This document shows, piece after piece, positions 22,564 to 29,434 of a DNA stretch of 29,434 nucleotides. Made by a program: the position numbers and the translations under genes. The DNA comes from an uncultured Anaerococcus sp. Lineage in GTDB: Bacteria > Bacillota > Clostridia > Tissierellales > Peptoniphilaceae. Location of the stretch: contig URRX01000003.1 of assembly GCA_900550345.1 (NCBI GenBank), positions 1 through 29,434 on the forward strand, in the 5' to 3' direction. The notes under the pieces are model-generated. The model worked only from the letters and a program-made list of their open reading frames with translations. It searched no databases and was not told where the DNA came from. Position 1 is the stretch's first letter; each line of letters opens with the position of its first letter.

Positions 22564-24297
22564 ATGATTAATTTAACAATAAATGGAAAAAATGTAGAAG
22601 TTTCTGAAGCTACAACAGTCCTTGATGCAGCAAGAAGTTTAAATATAAATATACCAACTCTTTGCCATATGGATCTTCAAGATATAAAATTTGTAAACAA
22701 ATTGGCATCATGTAGGGTTTGCTTGGTAGAAGATTTAGATAAGGGAAAATTTATTCCTTCATGTGCTACCTTTGTAAAAGAAGGAATGAATATAAGAACA
22801 GATAGTCAAGAAGTAATAAAGGCAAGAAGAACCATAGTAGAACTACTCTTATCAGACCATCCAAATGATTGTTTAAAATGTGCAAAAAATTTAAATTGTC
22901 AATTGCAAAAATTAGCCCACGATTTAAACATTAGAGAAATAAAATATACAGGAGAAATGAGAAATCTCCCAATAGATGATAACTCCTATTCTCTAGTAAG
23001 AGATCCAAATAAATGCATACTTTGTAGAAGATGTGAAACTATGTGTAACAAGGTCCAAACAGTAGGAGCCTTGGCAGAAGTTGGTAGAGGATTTAATACC
23101 CATGTTGGATCAACATTTAATAGGTCCATGTTTGAAACAACCTGCACATTTTGTGGCCAATGTTTGTCAGTTTGTCCAACAGGAGCTTTGACAGAAAAAT
23201 CAAATATAAAAGAAGTTTGGAAATTATTAGAATCTGATAAACATATAATAGTCCAAGTAGCTCCTGCAGTAAGGGTTGCTCTAGGAGAAATGTTTGGAAG
23301 AAATCCAGGTGAATCTGTAGAAGGAGAAATGGTAACAGCCTTAAAAAACTTGGGATTTGAAAAAGTATTTGATACAAATTTTGCAGCAGACTTAACTATA
23401 ATGGAAGAAGCAAATGAATTTGTTCAAAGGCTTAATGGAAAAGGTAAGCTCCCAATTCTTACCTCATGTTGTCCAGGCTGGGTAAACTTTATGGAACAAC
23501 AATTCTCAGACCTAATAGACATACCATCATCATGCAAAAGTCCACATGAAATGTTTGGGGCAATAGCAAAAACATATTATGCAGAAAAAATTGGAAGAAA
23601 AGCAGAGGACATAAAAGTAGTATCAGTTATGCCTTGTATATCCAAAAAATATGAGGCAAAAAGAGACGAACTAGAAAACGAAGGCTATTCAGATGTAGAT
23701 ATAGTACTTACAACCAGAGAACTTGGAGCTATGATAAAAGAAGCTGGAATAGACTTTAACAATCTAGAAAAATCTGACTTTGACAATCCAATGGGAGAAT
23801 CAACAGGAGCTGGAGATATATTTGGAACAAGTGGTGGTGTAATAGAAGCAACAATAAGAACAGCCTATGACACCATAACAGGAGAAGAATTAGAAAAAGT
23901 AGAATTCGAAGAATTAAGAGGACTAAAGGGAATAAAACAAGCAAAAGTTGATATAAATGGTCGAGAAATAAAAATAGCAGTAGCAAACGGACTTGGAAAC
24001 ACAAGAAAATTATTAGAAAAATTAAGAAATAAAGAAATAGACCTAGACGCTATAGAAGTAATGGCATGCCCAGGAGGATGTATAGGAGGAGGAGGTCAAC
24101 CTTACCACAATGGAAAAATATCCATACTAAAAGAAAGATCAAAAGGCCTCTACCAAATAGATAAAAACAAAAAACTAAGAAAATCCTACCAAAACCCATA
24201 TATCAAAAAACTATATCAAGAATACTTGGGAGAAGTAGGAAGCGAAAAAGCAAAAGAATTACTACACACAAGCTACAAGGCTAGGCCTAAGTTGTAA
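22564..24297 (+). CDS. hydA: [FeFe] hydrogenase catalytic alpha subunit
   Basis: A 577-residue H2-evolving or H2-oxidising enzyme. From the N terminus: a plant-type [2Fe-2S] domain (C34, C50, C53, C67), a His-ligated [4Fe-4S] site (H99, C103, C106, C112), a two-[4Fe-4S] ferredoxin domain (C151/C154/C157/C161 and C194/C197/C200/C204), and the H-cluster domain with all three motifs: TSCCPGW (C302 proton relay, C303 ligand), MPCISKKYE (C358) and ACPGGCIGGGGQ (C502, C506). This is the group A, HndD-like type used in NAD-linked or electron-bifurcating complexes. RBS AGGAGG overlaps the end of hndC. Maturation genes hydE, hydF and hydG are not in the window. Confidence 0.97.
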   Translation: MINLTINGKNVEVSEATTVLDAARSLNINIPTLCHMDLQDIKFVNKLASCRVCLVEDLDKGKFIPSCATFVKEGMNIRTDSQEVIKARRTIVELLLSDHPNDCLKCAKNLNCQLQKLAHDLNIREIKYTGEMRNLPIDDNSYSLVRDPNKCILCRRCETMCNKVQTVGALAEVGRGFNTHVGSTFNRSMFETTCTFCGQCLSVCPTGALTEKSNIKEVWKLLESDKHIIVQVAPAVRVALGEMFGRNPGESVEGEMVTALKNLGFEKVFDTNFAADLTIMEEANEFVQRLNGKGKLPILTSCCPGWVNFMEQQFSDLIDIPSSCKSPHEMFGAIAKTYYAEKIGRKAEDIKVVSVMPCISKKYEAKRDELENEGYSDVDIVLTTRELGAMIKEAGIDFNNLEKSDFDNPMGESTGAGDIFGTSGGVIEATIRTAYDTITGEELEKVEFEELRGLKGIKQAKVDINGREIKIAVANGLGNTRKLLEKLRNKEIDLDAIEVMACPGGCIGGGGQPYHNGKISILKERSKGLYQIDKNKKLRKSYQNPYIKKLYQEYLGEVGSEKAKELLHTSYKARPKL

Positions 24298-24298
24298 G

Positions 24299-24338
24299 AA
24301 AAAATCTCCCTACCTTACTTTAAGGTGGGAGATTTTTT
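24299..24338 (+). terminator. Intrinsic terminator after hydA
   Basis: AAAATCTCCC-T-ACCTT pairs with AAGGTGGGAGATTTT with a single bulged T, followed by a run of T residues. Confidence 0.85.
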
Positions 24339-24489
24339 TAAAAAATATAATTCAAAATTGATTATGATTTAATGATTATTGGGTATTAAAAATTATAATA
24401 TAAGATTAATTAATAACATGTAATGTAAAAATAATAAATTTAAAGCAGATAATATTAATAAATACAATTTTAGTAATAAAGGAGAATTT

Positions 24490-25002
24490 ATGGAATTTAT
24501 TGAACTTGTTAAGAATCGTTTTTCTTGTAAAAATTTTTCTGATAAAAAGGTGGAAGATGAGAAGCTTGATCTTATTCTTCAGGCTGGGAGGTTTGCTCCT
24601 ACTGCTAAGAATAAGCAAATTCAAAGAATTTATGTTTGTAAGTCTGAAAAGGCACTTTTAAAGGTCGATGATTTAACTCCATGTAGGTACAAGGCTCCTC
24701 TTGTTCTTCTTGTGGCCTATGATGAGAGTGAGGCTTTTGTTTATCCTGGTGGAAAATATAATTCTGGGGCTGAGGATGCTTCTATTGTTGCAAGTCATAT
24801 GATTTTGGCTGCAGCAAGCCTTGGAGTGGATTCTTGTTGGGTTAATTTTTTTGATCCTGATAAGGCAAGTGAGAAATTTTCTTTGCCTGAAAATGAAAAA
24901 GTCCTTGCTATGATTGATTTGGGATATGCAAATGATGGGGTAAAGCCTTTGGAAAATCATTTTAAGAAAAAAGATCTTGATGAAACTGTTAAGTTTATTT
25001 AA
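24490..25002 (+). CDS. Nitroreductase family protein
   Basis: A 170-residue FMN-dependent oxidoreductase of the nitroreductase fold, at the short end of the family. The N-terminal VKNRFSCKNFSDKKVEDEKLDLILQAGRFAPTAKN is the usual R-S-x-R-x-F plus A-P-(S/T)-A pattern that binds the FMN phosphate, with Cys replacing the usual Arg (FSCKNF). Later, DASIVASHMILAAASLGVDSCWV and the LGYAND segment match the family. RBS AAAGGAGAA precedes the ATG. It lies alone between two terminators. The natural substrate of such proteins (quinone, nitroaromatic, flavin, thiol redox) is not predictable here. Confidence 0.9.
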   Translation: MEFIELVKNRFSCKNFSDKKVEDEKLDLILQAGRFAPTAKNKQIQRIYVCKSEKALLKVDDLTPCRYKAPLVLLVAYDESEAFVYPGGKYNSGAEDASIVASHMILAAASLGVDSCWVNFFDPDKASEKFSLPENEKVLAMIDLGYANDGVKPLENHFKKKDLDETVKFI

Positions 25003-25013
25003 TTTTTTATTTG

Positions 25014-25047
25014 AAGATGTAGGATTTGTATCCTATGTCTTTTTTTA
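25014..25047 (+). terminator. Intrinsic terminator after the nitroreductase gene
   Basis: AAGATGTAGGAT (25014-25025) pairs with ATCCTATGTCTT (25030-25041), with two G-U pairs and a 4-nt loop, followed by a T run. Confidence 0.82.
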
Positions 25048-25148
25048 TATGTTATTATATAGGTGTTTAGACCATATTTTGATTTTTGAAATTTTAATAT
25101 AATAAATATTTTGGGTGTATTTTTATTTTAAAAAAGTTAGGAGAAATA

Positions 25149-25928
25149 ATGAAAAAAATAAAGATGGTATTTTTTGATATTGACGGCACTATGATTTCTT
25201 TGGATAAGGAGGGTATTTCTGAAAAAACTGCCCTTTCTTTGAGAAAGCTTAAGGAAAATGGGATAAAAATTTGTGTGGCAACTGGCAGGTCTCCTATCCA
25301 ACTTCCTGATTTTTCTGGAATTTCTTTTGATGCTTATTTGAGTTTTAATGGGTCGTTGATTTTTAATGATAGTGAAGATATTTTTAAAAATCCTCTTTCT
25401 AAGGATGATATTTTCACCTTGATGGAAAATGCCAAGGCCATGGATAAGCCTATGGCAATTGCTACTATGGATCTTTATGCCTGTAATGGGACAAATTTTG
25501 ATTTAGAGGAGTATTTTTCTTTTGGTGGCAGTCAGCCTAAAGTTTATGATGATTTTAAAGATATTATTGAAAATGATGATGTTTTTCAAGCAGTTTTGCC
25601 TATTATGGCAAATGAATATGAGAGGGCAATGAAAAATATTTCTTCTACAAAAATTACAGCTTGGTGGGATAGGGCTGTTGATTTGATTCCCAAAAATGGT
25701 GGAAAGGGCAAGGGAGTTGAAGAAATCTTATCTTATTATAATATTAAAAGGGATGAGTGCCTTGCTTTTGGTGATGGCAATAATGATTTGGAGATGTTTG
25801 AGGCTGTTGGATATGGAATTTGTATGGCAAATGGGTCAAGGGATTTGAAAAAAATTTCCTGTGATGTTTGCAAAAGTGTTGATGATGATGGGATTTATTA
25901 TTATTTGAAAGATAAGGGAATAATTTAG
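25149..25928 (+). CDS. HAD-superfamily Cof-type phosphatase
   Basis: A 259-residue hydrolase of HAD subfamily IIB. Motif I is FFDIDGTM (nucleophile D10, acid D12), motif II SFNGSL (about 76-81), motif III the lysine in NGGKGKGVEEIL (about 183-194) and motif IV AFGDGNNDLEMF (about 206-217). The C2-type cap lies between motifs II and III. Members dephosphorylate sugar phosphates, flavins or other metabolites; the substrate cannot be named. RBS TTAGGAGAA precedes the ATG. A single gene with its own terminator. Confidence 0.92.
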   Translation: MKKIKMVFFDIDGTMISLDKEGISEKTALSLRKLKENGIKICVATGRSPIQLPDFSGISFDAYLSFNGSLIFNDSEDIFKNPLSKDDIFTLMENAKAMDKPMAIATMDLYACNGTNFDLEEYFSFGGSQPKVYDDFKDIIENDDVFQAVLPIMANEYERAMKNISSTKITAWWDRAVDLIPKNGGKGKGVEEILSYYNIKRDECLAFGDGNNDLEMFEAVGYGICMANGSRDLKKISCDVCKSVDDDGIYYYLKDKGII

Positions 25929-25934
25929 AATTTT

Positions 25935-25965
25935 AAAAACCTTGATAGAAATTATCAAGGTTTTT
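25935..25965. terminator. Bidirectional terminator between the HAD and EEP genes
   Basis: A perfect 13-bp stem, AAAAACCTTGATA (25935-25947) with TATCAAGGTTTTT (25953-25965), and a 5-nt loop. Runs of A and T on both sides make it usable in either direction. Confidence 0.9.
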
Positions 25966-25975
25966 ATATTATCTT

Positions 25976-27022
25976 TTATTTTAGAACAAATTCCATTACA
26001 ACCGGATTGTGGTCGGAGTATTGGAAATTTTCTTTTGTTTGCGTTTTTATGGTTTTTATTTTGATATTATCTGTTGCCAAAAATCCATCTATAGTTGAAA
26101 GGTAGGCGTCTTTTCCTATGTAGGGTTTATCATTTACAACTGATGTTTTTCCATTTTTATCATAGTAAATTTTTATATTTTTTGTTAACATTTCTTTTGG
26201 GAAGAGGCTTGGATTCCAAATTCCTTCTGGGAGTTTTTTGTATGTTCCTGAAAGTTCTTGGTTAAAATCTCCCCCAACTAGAAGGTAATTTCCTTTTTTA
26301 TATTCCTTGTTTACAAAGTCAATTATTTCTTTTGTTTGGGCGATCCTCCCCTTATTTCCTGACTCGTAGGCATCAAGATGGACATTTATTATTACCAATT
26401 TTTTATCTGAATTTTTGATGTCTATATAGGATGGGTTGAAGGCTCTTTTTAGATTTACTAGTCTTGTTGGAAATTTGTGGGGGATTTCTTGTTGGTATCT
26501 TTTTGATTTTTTTATTTTAAAATCTGTTTGTGTCATTATCCCCGACTCTACTTTTCCCATTGGTGGGATTGGATATGGTATAAAATCTGCCTTGAAATTT
26601 AGGGCGAAGCTTGTATTTCCACCTAGATTTTTTCTGATTTTTTCTACTTGGTTTATATGGTAGGTTCTTTTTGAATTTATATCTACTTCTTGGAAAAATT
26701 TGATGTCTGCATCCATTTTTTTGCTTGATTTTATTATATGATTTAGAGATTTTTCTACGTGATTTTTATCTATTGGAAAGACCATTTTTCCTCCATCCAT
26801 AAAAAAATCCGTATCTTTATCAAGTCCTGCGTAGCCAATATTCCAAGTCATTATTTTGTATTTTTCTCCAATTTCTGGTGGTTTTTCACCAAAACCTTGG
26901 GCTTTTACATTTTCAACTTTCTCTGGCCTGTACTCTTTTATCCAAAGATAGGACAAAAGTATTAAAAATCCTAGAAGAAAAATTCCTATAATTGAAAATA
27001 TTATTTTAAATGTTTTTTTCAT
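25976..27022 (-). CDS. Membrane-anchored endonuclease/exonuclease/phosphatase family protein
   Basis: A 348-residue protein with one N-terminal transmembrane helix (about 7-28), so the catalytic domain probably lies outside the cytoplasmic membrane. EEP motifs are MTWNIGYAG (about 58-66), FFQEVD (E of the metal site, about 109-114), INVHLDAY (about 213-220), GGDFNQ (about 249-254) and SDHNPVVMEF at the C terminus (metal-binding D and H). This fold covers nucleases, sphingomyelinases and inositol phosphatases; with the anchor an extracytoplasmic phosphodiesterase is likely, but the substrate is unknown. RBS GAGGTG lies before the ATG. A single gene, convergent with the HAD gene. Confidence 0.9.
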   Translation of the reverse strand: MKKTFKIIFSIIGIFLLGFLILLSYLWIKEYRPEKVENVKAQGFGEKPPEIGEKYKIMTWNIGYAGLDKDTDFFMDGGKMVFPIDKNHVEKSLNHIIKSSKKMDADIKFFQEVDINSKRTYHINQVEKIRKNLGGNTSFALNFKADFIPYPIPPMGKVESGIMTQTDFKIKKSKRYQQEIPHKFPTRLVNLKRAFNPSYIDIKNSDKKLVIINVHLDAYESGNKGRIAQTKEIIDFVNKEYKKGNYLLVGGDFNQELSGTYKKLPEGIWNPSLFPKEMLTKNIKIYYDKNGKTSVVNDKPYIGKDAYLSTIDGFLATDNIKIKTIKTQTKENFQYSDHNPVVMEFVLK

Positions 27023-27125
27023 ATTTCACCTCTTATTTTAAAAATTGTCCTAAAAATTATTCTTAGTATAATATAAATACCTATTTTTTGTATATATAAG
27101 GTAGAAAATTATAAAGGAAATAAAA

Positions 27126-27634
27126 ATGAAAAAAGAATTTTTAAAAAGATATATGAAAGCGACTGGTCTTGCTTTAAAAGATTTGATCAATGCACTTTTA
27201 CTTTCATCGTTAATAAATTTTGTTATTTTGGCAATAGGCCTTGGCGTTTTTAAAATTAAATATTTTATCCTAATAGCATTTTTGATAGCCCTAGTTGATC
27301 TTTTGCCATTTTTGGGAAGTGGGATTGTTCTTATTCCCTGGTCTGTAATTTTATTTTTTATGGGAAATGTTAAACTTTCTATTTCTCTTGCGATGTTATT
27401 TGTATTGACTTTTTTAGTAAATCAAATACTTAGACCAATATTTTTGAGAAAATCTATCGGTTTAAAGCCAATTTTTACTGTATTAATCACAGGAATTTCC
27501 ATGTTGATACTTTCCCCAGGACTTGGGCTCTTGTCGGATCAATTATTTCTATGATGCTTGGAGTATTTTTTGAAGTTAAAGAGGCTTTTGATATTGAAAA
27601 AAATAAAAAAGATTCAAACAAGCAGGAAAATTAA
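27126..27634 (+). pseudogene. Truncated, frameshifted YtvI/AI-2E family membrane protein gene
   Basis: The first frame (27126-27554) encodes several hydrophobic helices with ALVDLLPFLGSG, VLIPWSVILFF and SIGLKPIFTVLITGISMLILSPGLG, the C-terminal half of AI-2E/YtvI permeases. It ends early in a nonsense tail. From 27527 another frame continues the expected family ending (ALVGSIISMMLGVFFEV...) to a stop at 27632-27634, so one base seems lost in the GGG at 27525-27527. The usual N-terminal half (about 180 residues) is absent, although GGA before ATG 27126 and a TATAAT near 27068 suggest expression. A sequencing error could explain the frameshift but not the missing half. Confidence 0.75.
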
Positions 27635-27747
27635 TTATAAAAATTGTTTTAAGAAATGATGAAAGTATAGTGATAAAAAGTTGTAATTATAAATTGAAAA
27701 ATATATATATTTAATTAATGGTAAATAATATATAAATTGGAGTTAAT

Positions 27748-28614
27748 ATGAAGAACGTAAAAATAATAGCAGATTCAGGGTGTAATATAGATCTAGATTT
27801 GGCAAATAAATATGAAATCAAAATCCTTCCTTTTAATATACATTTTAAAGACGAATCTTACGTAGACCTAGTAGATATTTCTAGGAAAGAATTTTTTAAA
27901 AAATTTAAGAAAAGCAAGGATAGGGTAAAGACCTCAACGCCTTCGATTGGTGATTTTTTGGAAATTTTGCAAGAAGAGTATGACAAGGGTTATAAAAATT
28001 TTATAGGTTTTTCTATGACCAAGAAATTTTCTGGAATGAACCAAATGATGAATTTGGCAAAAGAAATTTTTTCGTCTGACAAAGAAGATGTAAAAGTAGA
28101 AATTATCGACACAGATACAGCGACAACCGCAGCAATTTATCCAATAATAAAGGCAGCTGAACTTTCAAAAGAAGGCTATGATTTAGATTCTATAGTAGAA
28201 AAAACTAAGGAAAATTTAAAATATTGTAATGTAAGTGGTGTTGTAAAAAACTTTGATGCCCTTTCAAGAGGAGGAAGACTTCCAAAAACCATAGCAAAAC
28301 TTGCAAATCTTATTTCATTTTCTCCGATTTTATGTATAGAAGATGGGGAAATCAAGATTATAAAAAAAGTTAAGGGTAAGAAAAAATCCTATAAACTTTT
28401 TATAGAATATTTAAAAGAATTGTGCGAAAAATATCCTTCCTACCATCTTATAATTGGTGGTGGAGATAGTGATAAGGAAATAGAAATTTTAAAAGAAGGA
28501 TTAAAAGAAGAGATAGAAAAAGCGGAAAAATTTGATGTGATTGATATCACTCCAGTTATAGGTGTTCATTTGGGAAATGGGGTTATTTTATGTTCGGTTT
28601 TTCCAGCTGATTAA
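27748..28614 (+). CDS. DegV family fatty acid-binding protein
   Basis: A 288-residue cytosolic protein of the DegV/FakB family, which binds a fatty acid and, with FakA, presents it for phosphorylation and incorporation into phospholipid. Family marks are IIADSGCNIDLDLA (5-18), the acyl-binding TSTPSIGDFLE (about 62-72), GFSMTKKFSGMNQ (about 88-100), the DTDTATT segment (about 119-125), SRGGRLPK (about 168-175) and the C-terminal VIGVHLGNGVILCSVF, with the GxHxGpGa-like motif. RBS GGAG precedes the ATG. A single gene with no clear terminator; the A/T-rich tail runs into the repeat element at 28708. Confidence 0.92.
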   Translation: MKNVKIIADSGCNIDLDLANKYEIKILPFNIHFKDESYVDLVDISRKEFFKKFKKSKDRVKTSTPSIGDFLEILQEEYDKGYKNFIGFSMTKKFSGMNQMMNLAKEIFSSDKEDVKVEIIDTDTATTAAIYPIIKAAELSKEGYDLDSIVEKTKENLKYCNVSGVVKNFDALSRGGRLPKTIAKLANLISFSPILCIEDGEIKIIKKVKGKKKSYKLFIEYLKELCEKYPSYHLIIGGGDSDKEIEILKEGLKEEIEKAEKFDVIDITPVIGVHLGNGVILCSVFPAD

Positions 28615-28707
28615 TCAAATTTTTCAATTATTTTTAAAATTCAAATAAAAAAAGTTAAATTCTTAAGAAAATAAAAAAAATATTATTATTAAATAATTCA
28701 GACTGTT

Positions 28708-28985
28708 GACAAACTAAATTTTCACCCATTTCGAGCAGATAAACAACCGTTGATTTCGGTTGTTTATCCCGATTTATCGTACGTAGTGAGTCGAGAAATC
28801 TCATGAGATCTCTCCATGCGTTCGTTTCACTCACACTAAAACACGTTTGCTTTTCAAACTTTTTCATGTTATCACACTAGTTTTAGGGATGATTGTGCCA
28901 AATCAAGGCACAATCATCTAGTCGAGATGGGTCGTGGCGTAATTTTATTTTAAAATAAATAATAAATTACAAAATTGACTTTGTC
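28708..28985. repeat. Nested inverted-repeat element with two covarying hairpins
   Basis: Outer arms (28708-28723 and complement of 28970-28985) match at 13 of 16 positions, GACAAAxTxAATTTT-like. Inner arms ACCCATTTCGA (28724-28734) and TCGAGATGGGT (28922-28932) are inverted repeats with one mismatch. Just inside these are two perfect 12-bp hairpins: 28738-28768 and 28888-28918. Read in their matching orientations both have the 7-nt loop AAATCAA and stems beginning GAT, but the remaining stem bases are unrelated while pairing fully. An imperfect palindrome is centred at 28803. No gene fits; a short leftward ORF across it is only repeat sequence. It resembles a MITE or a REPIN-like pair of palindromes. 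Confidence 0.75.
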
Positions 28986-29015
28986 TAAATTAAAAGACCC
29001 TTCACTAGGGTCTTT
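28986..29015 (-). terminator. Intrinsic terminator downstream of the TPP riboswitch (minus strand)
   Basis: AAAGACCC (28993-29000) and GGGTCTTT (29008-29015) form a perfect 8-bp stem with a 7-nt loop. Read on the minus strand it is followed by TTTTAATTT. It lies about 20 nt after the riboswitch aptamer, as expected for the expression platform. Confidence 0.75.
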
Positions 29016-29034
29016 AAACTTCTTTTAAAAAATC

Positions 29035-29120
29035 ATCGCTTTCTTACGCAGGTTTTAACCTATTCAAGTTTAAAGGGTTAATGGAAAATCCATCTCTCAG
29101 CAATAAGCACCCCTAGCTAT
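29035..29120 (-). ncRNA. TPP riboswitch (THI element), minus strand
   Basis: On the minus strand the conserved blocks occur in order: TAGGGGTGC (complement of 29107-29115), GCTGAGAGATGG, a variable ATGGA/TCCAT arm, ACCCTTTAAACTTGA, AGGTTAAAACCTGCGTA and the closing segment ending near 29035. P1 can form from ATAGCT (29115-29120) and AGCGAT (29035-29040), with one mismatch. Several usually conserved bases differ from consensus (TTTAAAC for TTTGAAC, CTTGA for CCTGA, GTAAGAAA for GTAGGGAA), so it may be weakened. It has a promoter just upstream and a terminator just downstream, but no gene follows on the minus strand in this window. Confidence 0.82.
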
Positions 29121-29124
29121 TTTC

Positions 29125-29153
29125 ATTATAGGACAAATCTATTTTATTTGCAA
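29125..29153 (-). promoter_or_regulatory. Promoter of the TPP riboswitch transcript
   Basis: On the minus strand TTGCAA (29148-29153) and a perfect TATAAT (29125-29130) are 17 bp apart. The expected start near 29118 coincides with the 5' edge of the aptamer. Confidence 0.7.
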
Positions 29154-29160
29154 AATTTTT

Positions 29161-29434
29161 TTAATTTTTATTATTTTTTTCAATTGCCTTACAGTATTTA
29201 AACAAATAAACTGGAGCAAGTAAAGTCGAAATACTATTATAAAATTCAAAATTTGGAATCCATGAACTTAGCTTATTTTCATCTTCTCTCATTTGAATAG
29301 TTTTACAAGGTAGGGTTGTAAAAAAGGCAAAACTAGCATAAATCAAGATCAAATATTTTACAAAAACATTAAGATTGTACCTATCTAATAAATAATAAAG
29401 TCCAAAAGAAAAAAATCCTGCAATTATAAAAGAT
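29161..29434 (-). CDS. Partial membrane protein gene (5' end outside the window)
   Basis: An open frame on the minus strand runs from the window edge (29434) to a TAA at 29161-29163, so only the last 90 or so residues are seen. They include hydrophobic stretches (IIAGFFSFGLYYLL, LILIYASFAFFTTLPC, then FYNSISTLLAPVYLF) and a lysine-rich end (KAIEKNNKN). The gene reads into the window with no start of its own near the edge, so I treat it as the 3' end of a longer membrane protein. The family is not recognised. The TPP riboswitch promoter begins 8 bp past its stop, on the same strand. Confidence 0.6.
   Translation of the reverse strand, partial: SFIIAGFFSFGLYYLLDRYNLNVFVKYLILIYASFAFFTTLPCKTIQMREDENKLSSWIPNFEFYNSISTLLAPVYLFKYCKAIEKNNKN

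Noticed and set aside
28655..28867. 70-residue open frame on the minus strand downstream of the TPP riboswitch
   Set aside because: It lies across the inverted-repeat element, has no RBS and no recognisable family, so it is not a credible target of the riboswitch.
28708..28985. CRISPR array or tRNA-like structure
   Set aside because: There are only two hairpins in opposite orientation with different stems and no regular repeat-spacer pattern; no cloverleaf with tRNA consensus bases is found.

Overview
The window is a low-GC, AT-rich bacterial chromosome segment with strong AGGAGG-type ribosome binding sites, U-tract hairpin terminators and Firmicutes-type gene families. A three-subunit [FeFe] hydrogenase, no respiratory genes and the general gene content fit an anaerobic, fermentative member of the Tissierellia (Anaerococcus/Peptoniphilus-like anaerobic cocci). 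That placement is an inference from gene content and composition; no rRNA is present to confirm it.

Layout. 1-1610: a two-gene unit of a zinc-ribbon/HTH protein (DUF2089) and a DUF4097 protein that share a short helical module. 2023-4137: small membrane protein, YtrA-type GntR repressor, ABC ATPase and permease. 4138-4421: a palindromic MITE-like repeat lying between two copies of a terminator segment. 4422-5934: mannose-6-phosphate isomerase converging on the thiamine transporter gene thiT. 6092-12852: a mostly co-directional housekeeping run of diacylglycerol kinase-like protein, CarD, PIN/TRAM membrane protein (YacL), ispD, ispF, metK, mreB and gpmA. 12954-14318: a DUF1858/DUF438/hemerythrin/PAS sensor-like protein. 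14364-17760: a D-serine locus with a divergent XRE-cupin regulator, dsdA and a GntP-family permease. 17816-20052 (minus strand): panD, panC and a BASS-family transporter, probably a pantothenate-precursor importer. 20484-24297: hndA, hndC and hydA of an NAD-linked [FeFe] hydrogenase. 24490-27022: nitroreductase, HAD phosphatase and a membrane-anchored EEP-family hydrolase. 27126-27634: a truncated and frameshifted YtvI/AI-2E-family gene. 27748-28614: a DegV lipid-binding protein. 28708-29153: a nested inverted-repeat element next to a TPP riboswitch that has its own promoter and terminator but no downstream gene. 29161-29434: the 3' end of a membrane-protein gene that runs off the window.

The most unusual material is noncoding. 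The 28.7-29.0 kb element carries two hairpins in inverted orientation with the same 7-nt loop and matching outer flanks but completely different, fully paired stems. Immediately beside it sits the TPP riboswitch, on the minus strand, with nothing to regulate within the window. The likely thiamine-uptake gene in the window (thiT) has no visible TPP riboswitch. A second palindromic element at 4.14-4.38 kb shares the 12-mer ACTGTTGACAAA with the first. Among the proteins, the hydrogenase beta subunit lacks the usual N-terminal thioredoxin-like [2Fe-2S] domain, and the pan cluster pairs panC/panD with a PanS-like transporter and no panB or panE in the window.
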